Assembly (NCBI GenBank): GCA_013396655.1
Contig: WBMV01008407.1
Location: forward strand, 610,583 to 674,582
Origin: Campylorhamphus procurvoides
Lineage: Eukaryota; Chordata; Aves; Passeriformes; Dendrocolaptidae
DNA: 64,000 nt
Direction of reading: 5' to 3'
Shown here piece by piece: positions 48,701-60,231 of the stretch; position 1 is the stretch's first letter; the number at the start of each line of letters is the position of its first letter. Position numbers and translations under genes: made by a program. The notes under the pieces are model-generated. The model did not search any database. It was not told the DNA's origin and saw nothing but the letters and a program-made list of their open reading frames with translations.

Positions 48701-51700
48701 TAATGAAATTTCTGCTTAGCATTCCAGGATGTATCATCAACGCAAGGCCAGTAGATTTCATAGCAAGCTGCCAATGCTGTTAAGCCTACCGTCATGAAGA
48801 ATGCTGGTCCCTAGTGGACTGTTGGCTGCAGAACAGCAATGACTCACACTTGGCTATTTCACAGCAAAAACCCTTAAACTTGTGCAGTTCTAGAAGTCAG
48901 ACACTCTGTTACCTTCTTAAACTTCAGTTTCTTATGACTGAAGTCAGCTAAAAGAATGATGCTGCTAGCATGGCAAGCTGATTGTCAGAGCTGTCATTGA
49001 AAAGAAAATATTGAATGAAATGCCATCTCTTGAAAGGTTTGTGAACTGGAAGTACTATGAACTTATATACCACACTGCTTGTTACGAATAGTGCTTAGTA
49101 GAGTCAAATAACATCTTCTGCATAAAAAGGTAGCAAAACCTCTCTTGCTTCCCAGAGTAAAAGTTTTAGGAATAACAATTGATTTCTTCTTTCCCTGCTC
49201 CCCCAGCACCAAACAACCAGCCCTGTAGATCTGTTTTATGACTGAAGTATGTTACACATAATTATTTGCTCATTTGTTATTCATACCAAAGCTAAATTGA
49301 AGATTAAAAAAAAATGCAAGGAGCAATCCTTATGCAATACAAGGGGAAAAGAAAAAGCACATAGTAAACAAACCAAGCAGATCATCCTGTCCCATTCTAG
49401 ACTTGAAAACTATGAAGGATTTAGAAGTGCTTGTGGTAAGCTGGGTGGAACAGAAGTACAGAATGTCACTGCTGACATATCAGGCCTTATGAAGCCCATG
49501 TATTTTATGTGTACAAGTACTGAAGTGACTACATTATATAAGTAGTATTTTTACAGATGTAGGACTGCATTCCCACTGGTACCAGCACTTCATTCCCTCT
49601 GTTAATGCATCAGTGTGATACAGCAAAAAGAGCATCGAAAGAGAAAGTAATTCTCAGTCTGCTTACTGTAGTTCTAAGAAGTGTGCTGCACGTGACAGAA
49701 CTTAAAATTTTCATAATGGCAGTATTGCAGGAAACATGGAAGTTTTAACGAACACAATACCTCTTCATAATTAACTTGCTTTTCAGTTAAAGAATACTAT
49801 TTTGTGAAAATTTGTTAACTTTTAATTCAAGGGAGATGGCAAGGGCTTCAGGTAAGACTACCTCAATCTCGTACCTGAAAGACAATGAGCATAGCTGGGC
49901 AGCACAGTCTATGATGTGTTAATTCCTAGACTTCAAGGATGAAAACTTGCAACTTACTGAGGCCAGGCAGTGAAAGCCTAGAAGGTGATTACTATGCTCC
50001 ATTTTTCTCATGCGGGAATAGGTTATCATTATATGGCATTGCTGTCATCATCCTTGAATTAAAAGTCATGGCATCATAAGCTGTGAGAAAATAAAGACTA
50101 ACTTGTTTCCAGCAAAAGAGAAGGTGACCAAAGGACCAGGCAATTTTTGACAAACTGTCTTGAAATCATATTAAAGAAGCATCTTGTCAGTGAAGGGAAT
50201 GAATTATATCTGTCATGTGCCACAGAAGATGAGGGGGAGAGTCCAATGTTGAAGTTGTTACCATGTGAGAAGACAGGTAGGTACCCAGTGATTAAACACT
50301 CTCCCTTTCCTCTGAAATACTTTTCTTCTCATTCTTTGTGCTCTGGGGAGCAGTAAAGAATGCCCTGGTGGAACAGAAGCCAAACCAGTGCTGAAAGTGA
50401 CAGATGGCCCACAGGGCACTAAGGAAAAACTTAACTTTTGTGAGCCCAGTGACCACCAGACTTCCAGAGAGAAAACAGCAGAAGGGTCACCAGAGCACTG
50501 AGCCTACCTGCTTTAGCAGCAACTTGCATCCTCAGACTTACCCCTTCAGAAAACTGACCACAATATTTCCATTTAAGAGTACTATGGAATAAATTATGCA
50601 GTCCTATTTAGGGTCCATTTTGATTGCTTATCAATGTTTCATTGAAAACAGCTCCCACTGCCCCCCCCAAGTTCTCCCAAAACAGGGGTTGGTTGCTGTT
50701 CAAAATGCTTTTCAATCAGAAGGAAAGAACACAGAAAAGAAATCACTGCCACCCATCATTCCCAATTATAGTAGGAAAAAAAAAGTTTACTCCTTCAAGA
50801 AACATGTGGATTTGCCCTGCAGTTTCTCTTCTGTTGTCCCACTTGCAGAACCAATTAGTACACTGCTGGGTTTTTAAAAATACCCTTCCTCTTTGCATAG
50901 CTGTAAACCACACTCACAGTTTCAACACTTTCTCTACGGAAACACAGCTGGACTCCACCCTAAAAATCGTGATAGCTGACTGATGACCTGCTTGGTTAGA
51001 CTAACTAGATGTTCATTTCAGAACAGGCTGAATCTCACTACACTGAGTTTCAATAGTAGCATGATGGACATATCTTACTCACTCAAAAACTTGGTGCAAC
51101 AATCCTTGAACTAGTGCCCAAGTATAGTTTTGCCCAAAACTAAGTCCAGAATCCGCATAGTGATTTTATTTACCCAAGCTAGGAGCTTGCAGCATGGCCA
51201 CACTGACTGTGACTCAAGCTGCCTCACAGGGTCACAGGAGTGACCATATGGGGTCAGTCCTTATGTAGAACTAACAGTCCTGGTGTGAAGTTCTTCTGCT
51301 GCCACCACGCTCATAATCTCACCAGTTGTGCTGTTTCATTAAATGACATTTCTTAGCTATTCTCCTGAGTGAGTAGCTCTATTCTGTGTGGGTATGTGGG
51401 GGATTGAGTGCCAGCAACTGCTATCAGACCAAGGATTGCAGGGACCTGTGTGTCTGGAGCACCAGCACGGGTGTTAGTGTATGCACACTAGCAAAGCACA
51501 AGTTGGACTAGCTGCGGAGCAGGTGAAGTGCTCTGCGATGATTTGCTACAGAAGTGTGTGGCCACTGCAGGGACAGCGGGGTTCTGGTCAGCATCCAGGG
51601 ACCTGCATGTGTGAGATGCACTGTACTGGCAACTGGAGTGGAACTGCAGCCACAGGGACTGGTATGTCTAGGTGCAAGCTACTGGGGAGACTGGGATCCA

Positions 51701-54700
51701 GGACAGCTACTGGGCAAACTGTCTGAGTTTAGCTACTGCAGAGATCCACACTGGAATTCTATTTGTGCTGCTGAGGTATATATATAATTATATATTATTT
51801 AACACTGTGCAATACAGATAATATCTATTTTAAAACAAATACTAAAAACATATATATTTGTATTGATATATCCAATATTAATTTAGTTTTATATATTCCA
51901 GTAACATATATCATTGCAATCAGCCAAAAAGGGGAACAGGAAGAGGCCACTTGTGCTGTTCATTTCAATGTTGACTGCATTAGTTTGTGCTGCTCTGCAT
52001 ATATATGTATGCACATGCTGTATATGTGTGGTTGTGTGAGAAAACCTGGAAATACATTCACAGCCTCATCATTGGGAACACAATGTTGTGGCAGCCCTAC
52101 AACTGTGCTGAGCTCCCCCTAACATTTAATTTCACTATGCCCAGTCTTACTGTCTCCTCATACCAATGAAACCTTAAATCTTTAAGTAATCCCACCGAGT
52201 AAATTGCTAAAAACATTTTAATAAAATCACATAGGACATATTTCTCTGCAAGGATGGGCAGCACCTTGGTAATCAACTTAAAAACTAGGTTATCACATCA
52301 TTCCTCCCACCAGTTGGTGGGAGGGGAAAGAAGATAGAAGAAGGTTCAACTTCACCTCAGAAATAAAATATCTACCTATAATGAAGTTATACTAATGAAT
52401 TTTGGAAGTAATTCTCTACTTTCAGTGTTCTTCATGCAGGTGCTTATTCTATTTTACTTTGTTTTGTTTAACAGTATTGTATAAGCCTGGTGTTAGATAC
52501 CAAGAGATGCAGCAAGGCAGATTCTCAGTCAGAGCATGCTCTCAAGGGCTGAGGCAGGCAGTGCCTGTGCTACTCTGCCCGCTAGTCCCAGCCTGTAGGA
52601 GACCCAGGTTCCTCCCATAACAGGTTTGGGTGACAACATACAGTGGATTTCTCTTATGAACTCTAGAATTTATAAGGTGCAGTGTTTTCACAGGCAACAC
52701 AGCACGTTCTTCACGACCACATCAGCCATCCCAAACAGAATTTAGACATCCAGCGCTTGCTTTCAGCCTCCTGACACATGAGAAATGAGATGAGGCATCC
52801 TGAGAAGCCTGACATCCTACAGCTGCCAGCACAGGCTGCAGTCTCTCTCATTAATGGCAGATGACAGCTCACTTACTTGAACACAGACAAAGAAAAGTCT
52901 GCCACGGAGCAGTTCCTGCAGGATTGGAGGGAGGAAACAGCTGTCAACTATTTCTTGGATTACAGGGATAAACATATTTTCAGCAACAGCTTTAGGGTAT
53001 GTAACTCTAAAATCCTGAATACAATTCAAGGTATTCTTATACCCGGCGAAGAGTCAGACTAGAAGGCTTTATAGTTAAAAGCTTCAATCTTCTCTGAAAC
53101 AAGAAATGCATCTTCTGGCATTATTACAGAACTTGGTAAGCGCCAAAATAAACATCATCACTTTTTGAGAGAGAATACAGAGTATTCTAGAGGTTTATTG
53201 AGTTTTGCTCTATCTGGGGAAGAAACCAGAAGACATTGCCTGCCTTCGTTAAGCCTGTGAATAGATGCCTTAATCCAAATTTCAGCCTCATTGAGCAGGG
53301 TACAAATTAACTATCCAAAGGGAACTATATGAGAAAAAGAGGAAGAATGAACCAGCTCCACAGAGATGACGACTAAGCCCAGACAGGAAAATAACTTTCT
53401 TTGAAAAACTAGCTTTCTCATTCTAGTACTTGGAGTGATCCTAATGCATTGGAAAAGAACAAAAGAGGATGCAGTTTAATTTTCTCAATAAGGCATTCCA
53501 TCCTGTGGATAAAAAAACCCCAAACAAACCAAAAAACAACACAGCTAAACTGCTCAAAACTGGAAAGTTATGTATGGAAACAGTGCATTGAATAGAACAA
53601 ATTGGATCCAGAAAAAGACAGCCATTATGTAGAAAGATTTGTGTGTTCCATTTCCAGCTCCTCTAAATGGGAACCCTGTGACTTTAACCTAGGAGGAAGG
53701 AGCACTGGCCATTAACACAAACAAGAAGAAAGAAAGAAGCTCAGTCAGTGAGTCATAGCCACTATGCAAACTTTGCTGTACGTCTGTGTTTTCCCATGCT
53801 GCTCTGAACCCTTGTCTCACACTCTAGCAAAGGACAGAACGCCAAATATGAGTAGATCACATTGTATTTTTCCACCATGGTTTTTTTTCAACATGAAAGA
53901 GTACCCACTTGGGACTAGAGCTGGCCCTTGAAGAGGAACTAAACAGAGCCCATGGATCTAAAACTCACTGAAATTTCCAGGTCCTTCAAACACAGACTGC
54001 AGAAAAGAGTTCCTGTTTCCTCGAGGCTATGCTGGAAATTCCAGGGGTAGATTGAAATAAAGAAAACAAGTGGTCACTTTTAATACATCCCACCTGCTGT
54101 CCCTGCAGGCTGAGGCATGAGCCCTGCCCACTGGAGGAAGTAAGGAGGGAAGAGCCTGCTGAGTATCTCTCCAAGGGTTCACCACAGGCTGTGAGCCTCG
54201 CCCAAACTCATCTCCTGTAGCATCCAAACCAAAGACTGCCAGTTACATGTTACATTTACATGAAAATATAATGAGTAATTTTGTCTTTAAAAATGAAGGC
54301 ATGGAAAAGGGCTCAAAGCCTGTTTGCTGACAGAGTGGAAGACACTAACACAATACTAGCATACTAACACTGCCAGTTTGGTGTCCAGTCCCCAGTTTTT
54401 GCTCCCACAAACAGGAACTGCTGTGTAGTGTGCAATAGATATTTTTCCACTTTCCTCATCACAGCTGGCCTGTGAGCAGACCTCCCTTTGGCTGGGACAA
54501 ATGAAGGATAAAGGTGAAGTACAGGGCATTGATGGCTTCCTTCTCTCCTCCCATGGACATGCAAGTAGCACTAAAGACAGCTCCACAGCAGGGACATATG
54601 GGGCAGGCTAGCTGCCAAGTCCTACCTTCAAAGGGACATGACACACTACCACAGTCCCCTACCCCCTCTGTGCCTACATATGCTTCTTGCTTTCAGTACA

Positions 54701-57700
54701 CCTAGGTGACTGCAAACCACCATCCTTGCCCCAGGAAGCCTGGGCTGGGCAGTGGTGGATACATTTCTGAAGTACAGGAAACTCCAGAACTCTTGCAGCC
54801 AGATGTTCTGAGTTCAAAGTACATGACATAAGCTATTTATCTGGTGTCTGTGAGACAGCAAGAGAAGAAAGCTCACCTGACTGGTCATAGGATGCCCATG
54901 CTAGGTTTTCTCCACATTTTCCACTAGCAGACTCAGAGCTGTGCTTGAGGACCCTCGTGGTAGCCAGTTCTTCTGCATACCTAGCAAAGGAATACACACA
55001 TTGGGTCAGGAACCACAGCTGCAATGAGCAGAGACGAGGAGGAACAGGTGGAAGAGGAGATGCAAGCAAGGAATTTTGCTGGAAAATGATGGCTTTGAGC
55101 CATCAACTGCAAATCCCTGAATCCAAGGAAGTTGGAAGCTTATGTAGATCTATGAGTTAGGCAAAGGGAAGGCCTAGATGCCATTTTCCCTGTCTTTCAT
55201 GAACATTTGTATCACTGGTGAGAAGGGCCTAAAAGAAATCAAAGGGCAGCTCTCTTCCCACCACATTTTGCCCAACACCTGGAAATCCATTGGTCATCTT
55301 TAGCTGCAGCTGCTGGTGGAAAGGGAAGTACCTGGGCAATTCCTACAGGTGTCATCTCCTGACATTTCTATGTCCCTCATGGGAGTAAATTATATGTTCT
55401 CAGTGAGACTGGAAAAAAAGACAGAAGTGGAGATTCAGCCAAAACAAGGATGAAACCCCTACATTTACAAAAAAAAAAAAAAAAACAAAAGTCAAAGGCA
55501 AAAAAAGAGTAATGTGCCAGACAATAGGATGGAAGAGAAGGGGACCACATGTAGAGTCTGAGGCAACTGTGTAAAGCAAATAGGGATAAGCAGCACTCTT
55601 TCTATAGGAGTTTACATGTGTGAGAGTATGGGATTATTTTACTGTTTTACAACAATAGGGTTAAGAAGGACACCAGGAATAAAACAATTATTCTCTTTAT
55701 TCAGAATTGGAAAGGCTTCAGTGCAAAGACAGTGAAATTGGAAAGACTTTTGCTATTTTTCATGGCACAAGAAATAGGAGGCAAAACAGAGAACCAACAG
55801 GTGGTAGATTCAAAAGTGAGACAAAACACTTTTTTCACACTGTGTGGCAGAAGTCATGGCCACAGGACAATGCAGACACTGAACCCCATGTGGGTTTAAA
55901 AAAGAGAGACTAAATTACAGTGTGTATATGTGGGGGAGAATCTTCAGGGCTTGTTAAACACCAGCAACAAATAAATGAGGAGATGACCTACTGCTTGGGA
56001 AAAATATAATTTCCCAGATAAATCTATAATTCCCAGGAGAAGATAATGGGGGGAGGATCATCACATTTGTTTTGTCCTTCTACTCCTTCCCTAATCATGG
56101 TATCTGCCAGACACAGGAAATTTGTCCAGCTGAACATTTTGGCCCAATCTAGTACTTCAGTCATTAGGTTCTAATTTCCTTCTGTCTTAATTCTCCCACC
56201 AAAACAAACAAACAAACAAAAAAATGTATTTAGCTATATCCACTAATTTAGAGATAATGAAAATTGTCAGTTGTCAGCCTGCTGACAACTCCAGATTTGA
56301 TCCCAGACTACAGATCTCTAGATGCTCCTTCATGCCCTGTATCACCACAGTCCCATAGATTTTAGCTTCAAGGATTCCCACATCCCAAACTAGAGGGAAG
56401 ACTGGAGCAAAGTACACACTGCAGATGGATGAAGCTGGCAAGGATTTGAGACAAAGGGTGATTAATTCACTCCAGCTCAGGCAGTTGAAAGTATGAGATT
56501 TTCATCTGAGATCATCACCCTATGCTTCATTACAGTCAGAGATAAACAGACACCTGCTGAGGGTGACTCATCTTACACTAAAGCAGGGATCTAATAGTCA
56601 GTTCATCTAACCTGTCGCAGTTATTGGAACTGAAAATAGTTGAAAACAAACAATTTTCAGTGCAGATAGAGAAGCTCAGAAAAGTACCCAGAGATAAACC
56701 AAATACATACCAACAGAGATATCAGATACACCTAAAGAAAAGACGAAATTCTTTGAATTTAAGAATATGCAAAATCTGTCTTGACAAACATGAGATTTCT
56801 TAAATTTCATTTATTTAGATCAAACCATTTCTGGTTCTTGTTATCAATAAATTTTACCAGTCTCTGAACATGTGTCTTTTAATTCTTAGAAGTCAAGCTA
56901 CAGACTGCAACCAAACAAAGGTTTCCTATTGCTATTCATCACAACAGGGCAAGTCAGCTGAAACCAGAGAGGTCTGTGAGGCATTTTTGAAGGATCTAAA
57001 AATACCCAGCAAGGGCAATAGCACACTTAGAGATAAATGTGGAGCAATGCATATTTTATGGAATAATCTGAACTATTCATACAGGCTGACTTGTTCAAAC
57101 CAAGTGCAGCACTTTGGAGACACAACAAGTGCTATTGACAAGTCAATGAAATCTTTTCCTCCCTGTGAGCCATCATGTAAAACAGAAACAAAACAACCCT
57201 TAAAAGAACAGAAGGAAAGCCCTGGCAGATTACAGAGGTACATGGATGAGTCACTGGCATTCCATCTCTTAGAAATACTGTATTCAGTTATTATGGTGTC
57301 TTGAGAAAAAAAAAAAGAAAAAGTGAAAGCCCCAAGATTTTACTTGCTGCCAAGGTCATGTCCATATGCCACATACTTGGTGTGCTGTACAGCACAACAG
57401 CTGGCAGAGATGACTGGTCTAGGAGTGTAGGAGCTAGTGCTGTGTGACAGTGAAGCACCAGGCTGGGACGGTAAATCAGGTTCTGGAAAACTACAGCCAT
57501 TCTGGCTCCCAGCCAGCCAGCAGAGAGAAGTCTGCATGGTTATGGTAGAAAAGCCTAATGAGACAGAAGATCTTACATGTGTAGGGATCAAACTGGCCAC
57601 TGTTTAGCTATTATGGGATGACATTTATTTTCTGAATAGTTTAATCAGTTTACTCCTTCAGTTATATTTCCTTTGCACTGTGAGGATCAACCTGAAGAAA

Positions 57701-58436
57701 ATGAAGTGTTTTTAAATCTACCTTTTGAAGAATGTTGGTGTAAGGGAAAGGAATTAATCTGGTTGTTGTAACTACAAGTAAAGAATACATGCAATATCAG
57801 ACTCAAATTTGTGTAAGAAAGACTTAAGTCAGAGAGCAGAACGATGGATTCATTATACATTAGACTGTCAAGAAGTTGTGCAGTCCACAGCACTGGAGAA
57901 GAGGTAAGATGATTCCTTCTGATTTCACTGATCTTAGACCAGGCACCACTTCTTACCATGAAAAAGTTCTTTATCTCACTATTTCAGCAGCAGTGGATAT
58001 TCTCCTGCGGATGATAATCCATCATCTGACAGAAGTGGTGGTGAAGCATATTTTAGGCAACTACCAGAGGAGACATACCAGATGTAGTCCATGTCTGAAA
58101 AAGGGTCCAGAAAAGATTTATACAGTTGTGACCACAGCAGAGTCCATGTAACTGGCTAGAGCTAGGTGATGAAGAAACGACAAGAGTGGAACCCCTCACT
58201 TTCTACTCAATAAGTCTTCATTGAGTATCACTATGTCAAAAGGCAAATATTTTTGCAGTATGCACAGTTGAATCAAATGGATAAAGTGTCACAAATCTCA
58301 TTAGAGAAAAGAAAGGACTGAACTCACTGTTGAGCTCCTCTGTTTAACTTCTTGCAGAGTTTCAACGGGGGAACTCCGTGTTTTTTCCTGCAGTCATTGT
58401 GTGCTTTCAGGACTTCTTCAGCAAATTGTTTGGAAG
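45548..58436 (-). CDS. GLIPR2: GLIPR2 (GAPR-1), Golgi-associated CAP-domain protein, 5' partial
   Basis: Four coding exons (58328-58436, 54877-54980, 46757-46834, 45548-45708) join in frame with consensus GT-AG sites and cover a CAP/SCP domain almost identical in layout to mammalian GLIPR2. If the missing first exon encodes the usual four residues plus one base, the protein is 154 residues, the same as human, and the CAP-pocket residues fall at His54, Glu65, Glu86 and His103. Signatures include [30 protein letters not shown] and the end EENVLPPRK. In mammals the protein is N-myristoylated, sits on the cytosolic face of Golgi membranes, forms dimers, and binds Beclin-1 to restrain autophagy (known for the family). 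The myristoylated glycine belongs to the unseen exon 1. Introns are about 1.0, 8.0 and 3.3 kb. The identification is secure. Confidence 0.95.
45711..45727. repeat. (GA)n / (CT)n microsatellite inside a splice acceptor
   Basis: About eight GA units. Read on the minus strand this is the CT-rich tract directly before the cag acceptor of GLIPR2 exon 5, so repeat length sets the length of the polypyrimidine tract. Confidence 0.85.
46757..46834 (-). CDS. GLIPR2: GLIPR2 coding exon 4
   Basis: This 78-base exon has a tttcag acceptor and a gtaagt donor. It encodes [19 protein letters not shown] and GFSSGT, including pocket residue Glu86. It is short enough to be missed by simple open-frame searches. 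Confidence 0.93.
47053..47610 (-). mobile_element. CR1 LINE, longer 3' fragment with ORF2 remnant
   Basis: It begins tcatagaatggcaaaggttt on the plus strand and continues through the CR1 3' part. On the minus strand, 47387-47593 reads [27 protein letters not shown] and LVRPHLECC, which match the C-terminal end of the CR1 reverse-transcriptase ORF, before the frame decays. It lies inside the 8-kb GLIPR2 intron, in the same orientation as the gene. Confidence 0.9.
51430..51750 (+). repeat. Degenerate internally repetitive GC-richer stretch
   Basis: It is rich in short recurring phrases such as actgg, ctactgg and gctactggg, within an otherwise AT-rich GLIPR2 intron. It could be an old LTR piece or degenerate minisatellite. 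I cannot name the family. Confidence 0.3.
54877..54980 (-). CDS. GLIPR2: GLIPR2 coding exon 3
   Basis: This 104-base exon has a gctag acceptor and a gtgagc donor. It encodes [17 protein letters not shown] followed by [15 protein letters not shown], carrying pocket residues His54 and Glu65. Confidence 0.95.
55470..55486 (+). repeat. Poly(A) tract
   Basis: A run of about 17 A followed by caaaa, inside GLIPR2 intron 2. No retrocopy is recognisable upstream. Confidence 0.8.
56201..56227 (+). repeat. (CAAA)n microsatellite
   Basis: Four units of acaa/caaa with an A-rich end, in a GLIPR2 intron. Confidence 0.8.
56270..56289. repeat. Short perfect inverted repeat
   Basis: GTTGTCAGC and its reverse complement flank CT. 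It is in GLIPR2 intron 2. Confidence 0.95.
58328..58436 (-). CDS. GLIPR2: GLIPR2 coding exon 2
   Basis: The exon runs from a tttcag acceptor to a gtgagt donor. It encodes [15 protein letters not shown] through [15 protein letters not shown], the N-terminal helix of the CAP domain. The first two bases finish an Ala codon begun in the missing exon 1. Confidence 0.93.
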
Positions 58437-58733
58437 CTGAAATCACATTAAAAAAAATAGGAAAGGTCTATTAAATACTGACATCAGCGAAGACAGAAAA
58501 AGCATATCCTGTAGCTAAGACACTGGTGCAGGCTGGACAGAAGAACTGAAGAATACCACTTTCATTACCTGGGAGTAGGATGAAATGAACGTTAATGACT
58601 TCCGTCCAGAAACTAACTCTAACAGACACTCCATTGGGACAGTACAGACTCACCAAAGGTTGAAGAAAAATGTGATCCTTATTGCTTTTCTCAAGAGCAA
58701 GGGGATTTAAGTTTAGTCAGTCAGTTTGTCAGT

Positions 58734-58770
58734 TTAAAACGAAAGTCAGTTTGACCGACTTTCATTTTAA
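58734..58770. repeat. Hairpin-forming inverted repeat
   Basis: TTAAAACGAAAGTC pairs with GACTTTCATTTTAA with one mismatch in 14, around a nine-base centre that can add two more pairs. It is in sequence upstream of GLIPR2 exon 2. Confidence 0.95.
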
Positions 58771-60188
58771 GGTATCAGCACACTGCATCACCATTGCAGA
58801 GTCTCAGAGTAAGTGACAAATTGGTCCTTCAAGGAGATGCGTTAAAAATGCATATCATTGTCCCTGTATGTAAGAATTAGTTGTATTAGGCAAGACATCA
58901 CCTGAAGAAAATTAAGATGTTTAGAACTACGTAAATACTTTGAAACACGCATCGTTCTTCTTATTCACTATATAGTACAAATTCATAGAAATCTCAAAAT
59001 GCACCTTTATTTGGCTCAAGACAAATAGCAAGTGCTAAGGAAAGAAACAACTGCTGGGGATGACTTTTCTCCCTTGTGATAGAGTGCATTCAGTAAATAT
59101 CTGAGTTCCAAAGTTACTACAAATCGTTAAAGGAATTTATGTTTGTATGCTGGTAAACTTGGGACTTTCAGCAGCACAAGCAGCCATAGTGCAATTCACT
59201 TTGACAGCAATTTCATGCTCCTCCTTTTATGACTTTGCTGATTTTTCTCAAGACTCAGAGGGGAAAAAAACTTTCTGCCATTGGTCACCTGTGGGATTTG
59301 CTGCTTAAAGAGAAATTTGGAACCTGAAACAGGGTATTAATTAGAGAGGTACATACATCATCTTCAAAACAGAAAGACAGTTTTCACATTATCTTGCTGA
59401 AGCTTCTTAACAGGGTAAGAGAAATCTTTAAGTATTTAATTCTGCTTTTACCCTGACACAGGTTTTTACATTTATTAGTGATTCATCAGCTTCAGTTTTG
59501 ACTATCTTAATTACAGAACTACCATAATTTTCCTTGTAAGACACTTTCAAAGCCTAAACAGACCTCACATCTAGAAAGTGTTTCTGGTTATTAACCTTAG
59601 ATTTCTCAATTCCTCTTACTACTCAATCCTAACAACTAAAATCAATAATTCTCTGGTTTATTAGTGGATACCCTATTCTGTTGTTTGTAATGATGCACTT
59701 TCCCCAAAACAGAGCTGTCAGTTTGCATATACTGCTCTCAGGTGATTACTCAACTCACACTCATGTTTTAAACTGTTCTTGGAGTTCCCTCCAGTTTCCT
59801 CAACAACATTAGGATAATACAGCAGCCTAAGATAACCTCAATATCCAGTGCACATGAAAAAGCCATTACTGTTTCATGCAGTATCTTAAACCTTTAGAAC
59901 ACAGTTTGAAGTTGGGTTGACTATTTCCTGACCAAAGTGTCACAGTGGACATATATCTATTATATTTTCCATCAACATGCTTTCAGGCTCATTTTTTTTG
60001 GTATGAAGTTGTTAGCATAACACAGCAACCCTGTTGAGTGAGATCAGACTTGCTCACCACCTTCCTCCTCTTCAGTTCTCCTCCAATTTTGTGTATCACA
60101 AGTTGGATATAATCAAAAAAACCAAGCACCTCCATTCTGGTATTCAAGCACACCCTCCTTCCCCTTTTGCTAATGAACCTGTCCCATA

Positions 60189-60231
60189 GGGTTAGGGGTA
60201 GACAGGGTAGGTAGATATGGGTACATTGGGG
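60189..60231 (+). other. G-run cluster (possible G-quadruplex)
   Basis: Five runs of three or four G fall within 43 bases, beginning gggttagggg, with loops of 3, 6, 11 and 6 bases. It is compatible with a weak quadruplex. Confidence 0.4.

Larger units (their letters stand above)
46835..54876 (-). other. GLIPR2: GLIPR2 8-kb intron
   Basis: It lies between exons 3 and 4. It holds the large CR1 copy (47053-47610), the degenerate repeat at 51430-51750 and an AT-rich tatata patch at about 51776-51905. No embedded gene was recognised. Confidence 0.75.
54981..58327 (-). other. GLIPR2: GLIPR2 3.3-kb intron
   Basis: It lies between exons 2 and 3. It contains simple A-rich repeats and a 144-codon plus-strand frame (56870-57304) with no recognised domain. 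Confidence 0.75.

Noticed and set aside
60170..60190. Possible GLIPR2 exon 1 reading MGQ on the minus strand
   Set aside because: The following donor is poor (gttcat) and the phase is wrong for exon 2, which needs one base carried over.
60189..60231. Telomere-like sequence
   Set aside because: It has only one gggttagggg phrase and no (TTAGGG)n array; it is kept only as a weak G-run cluster.
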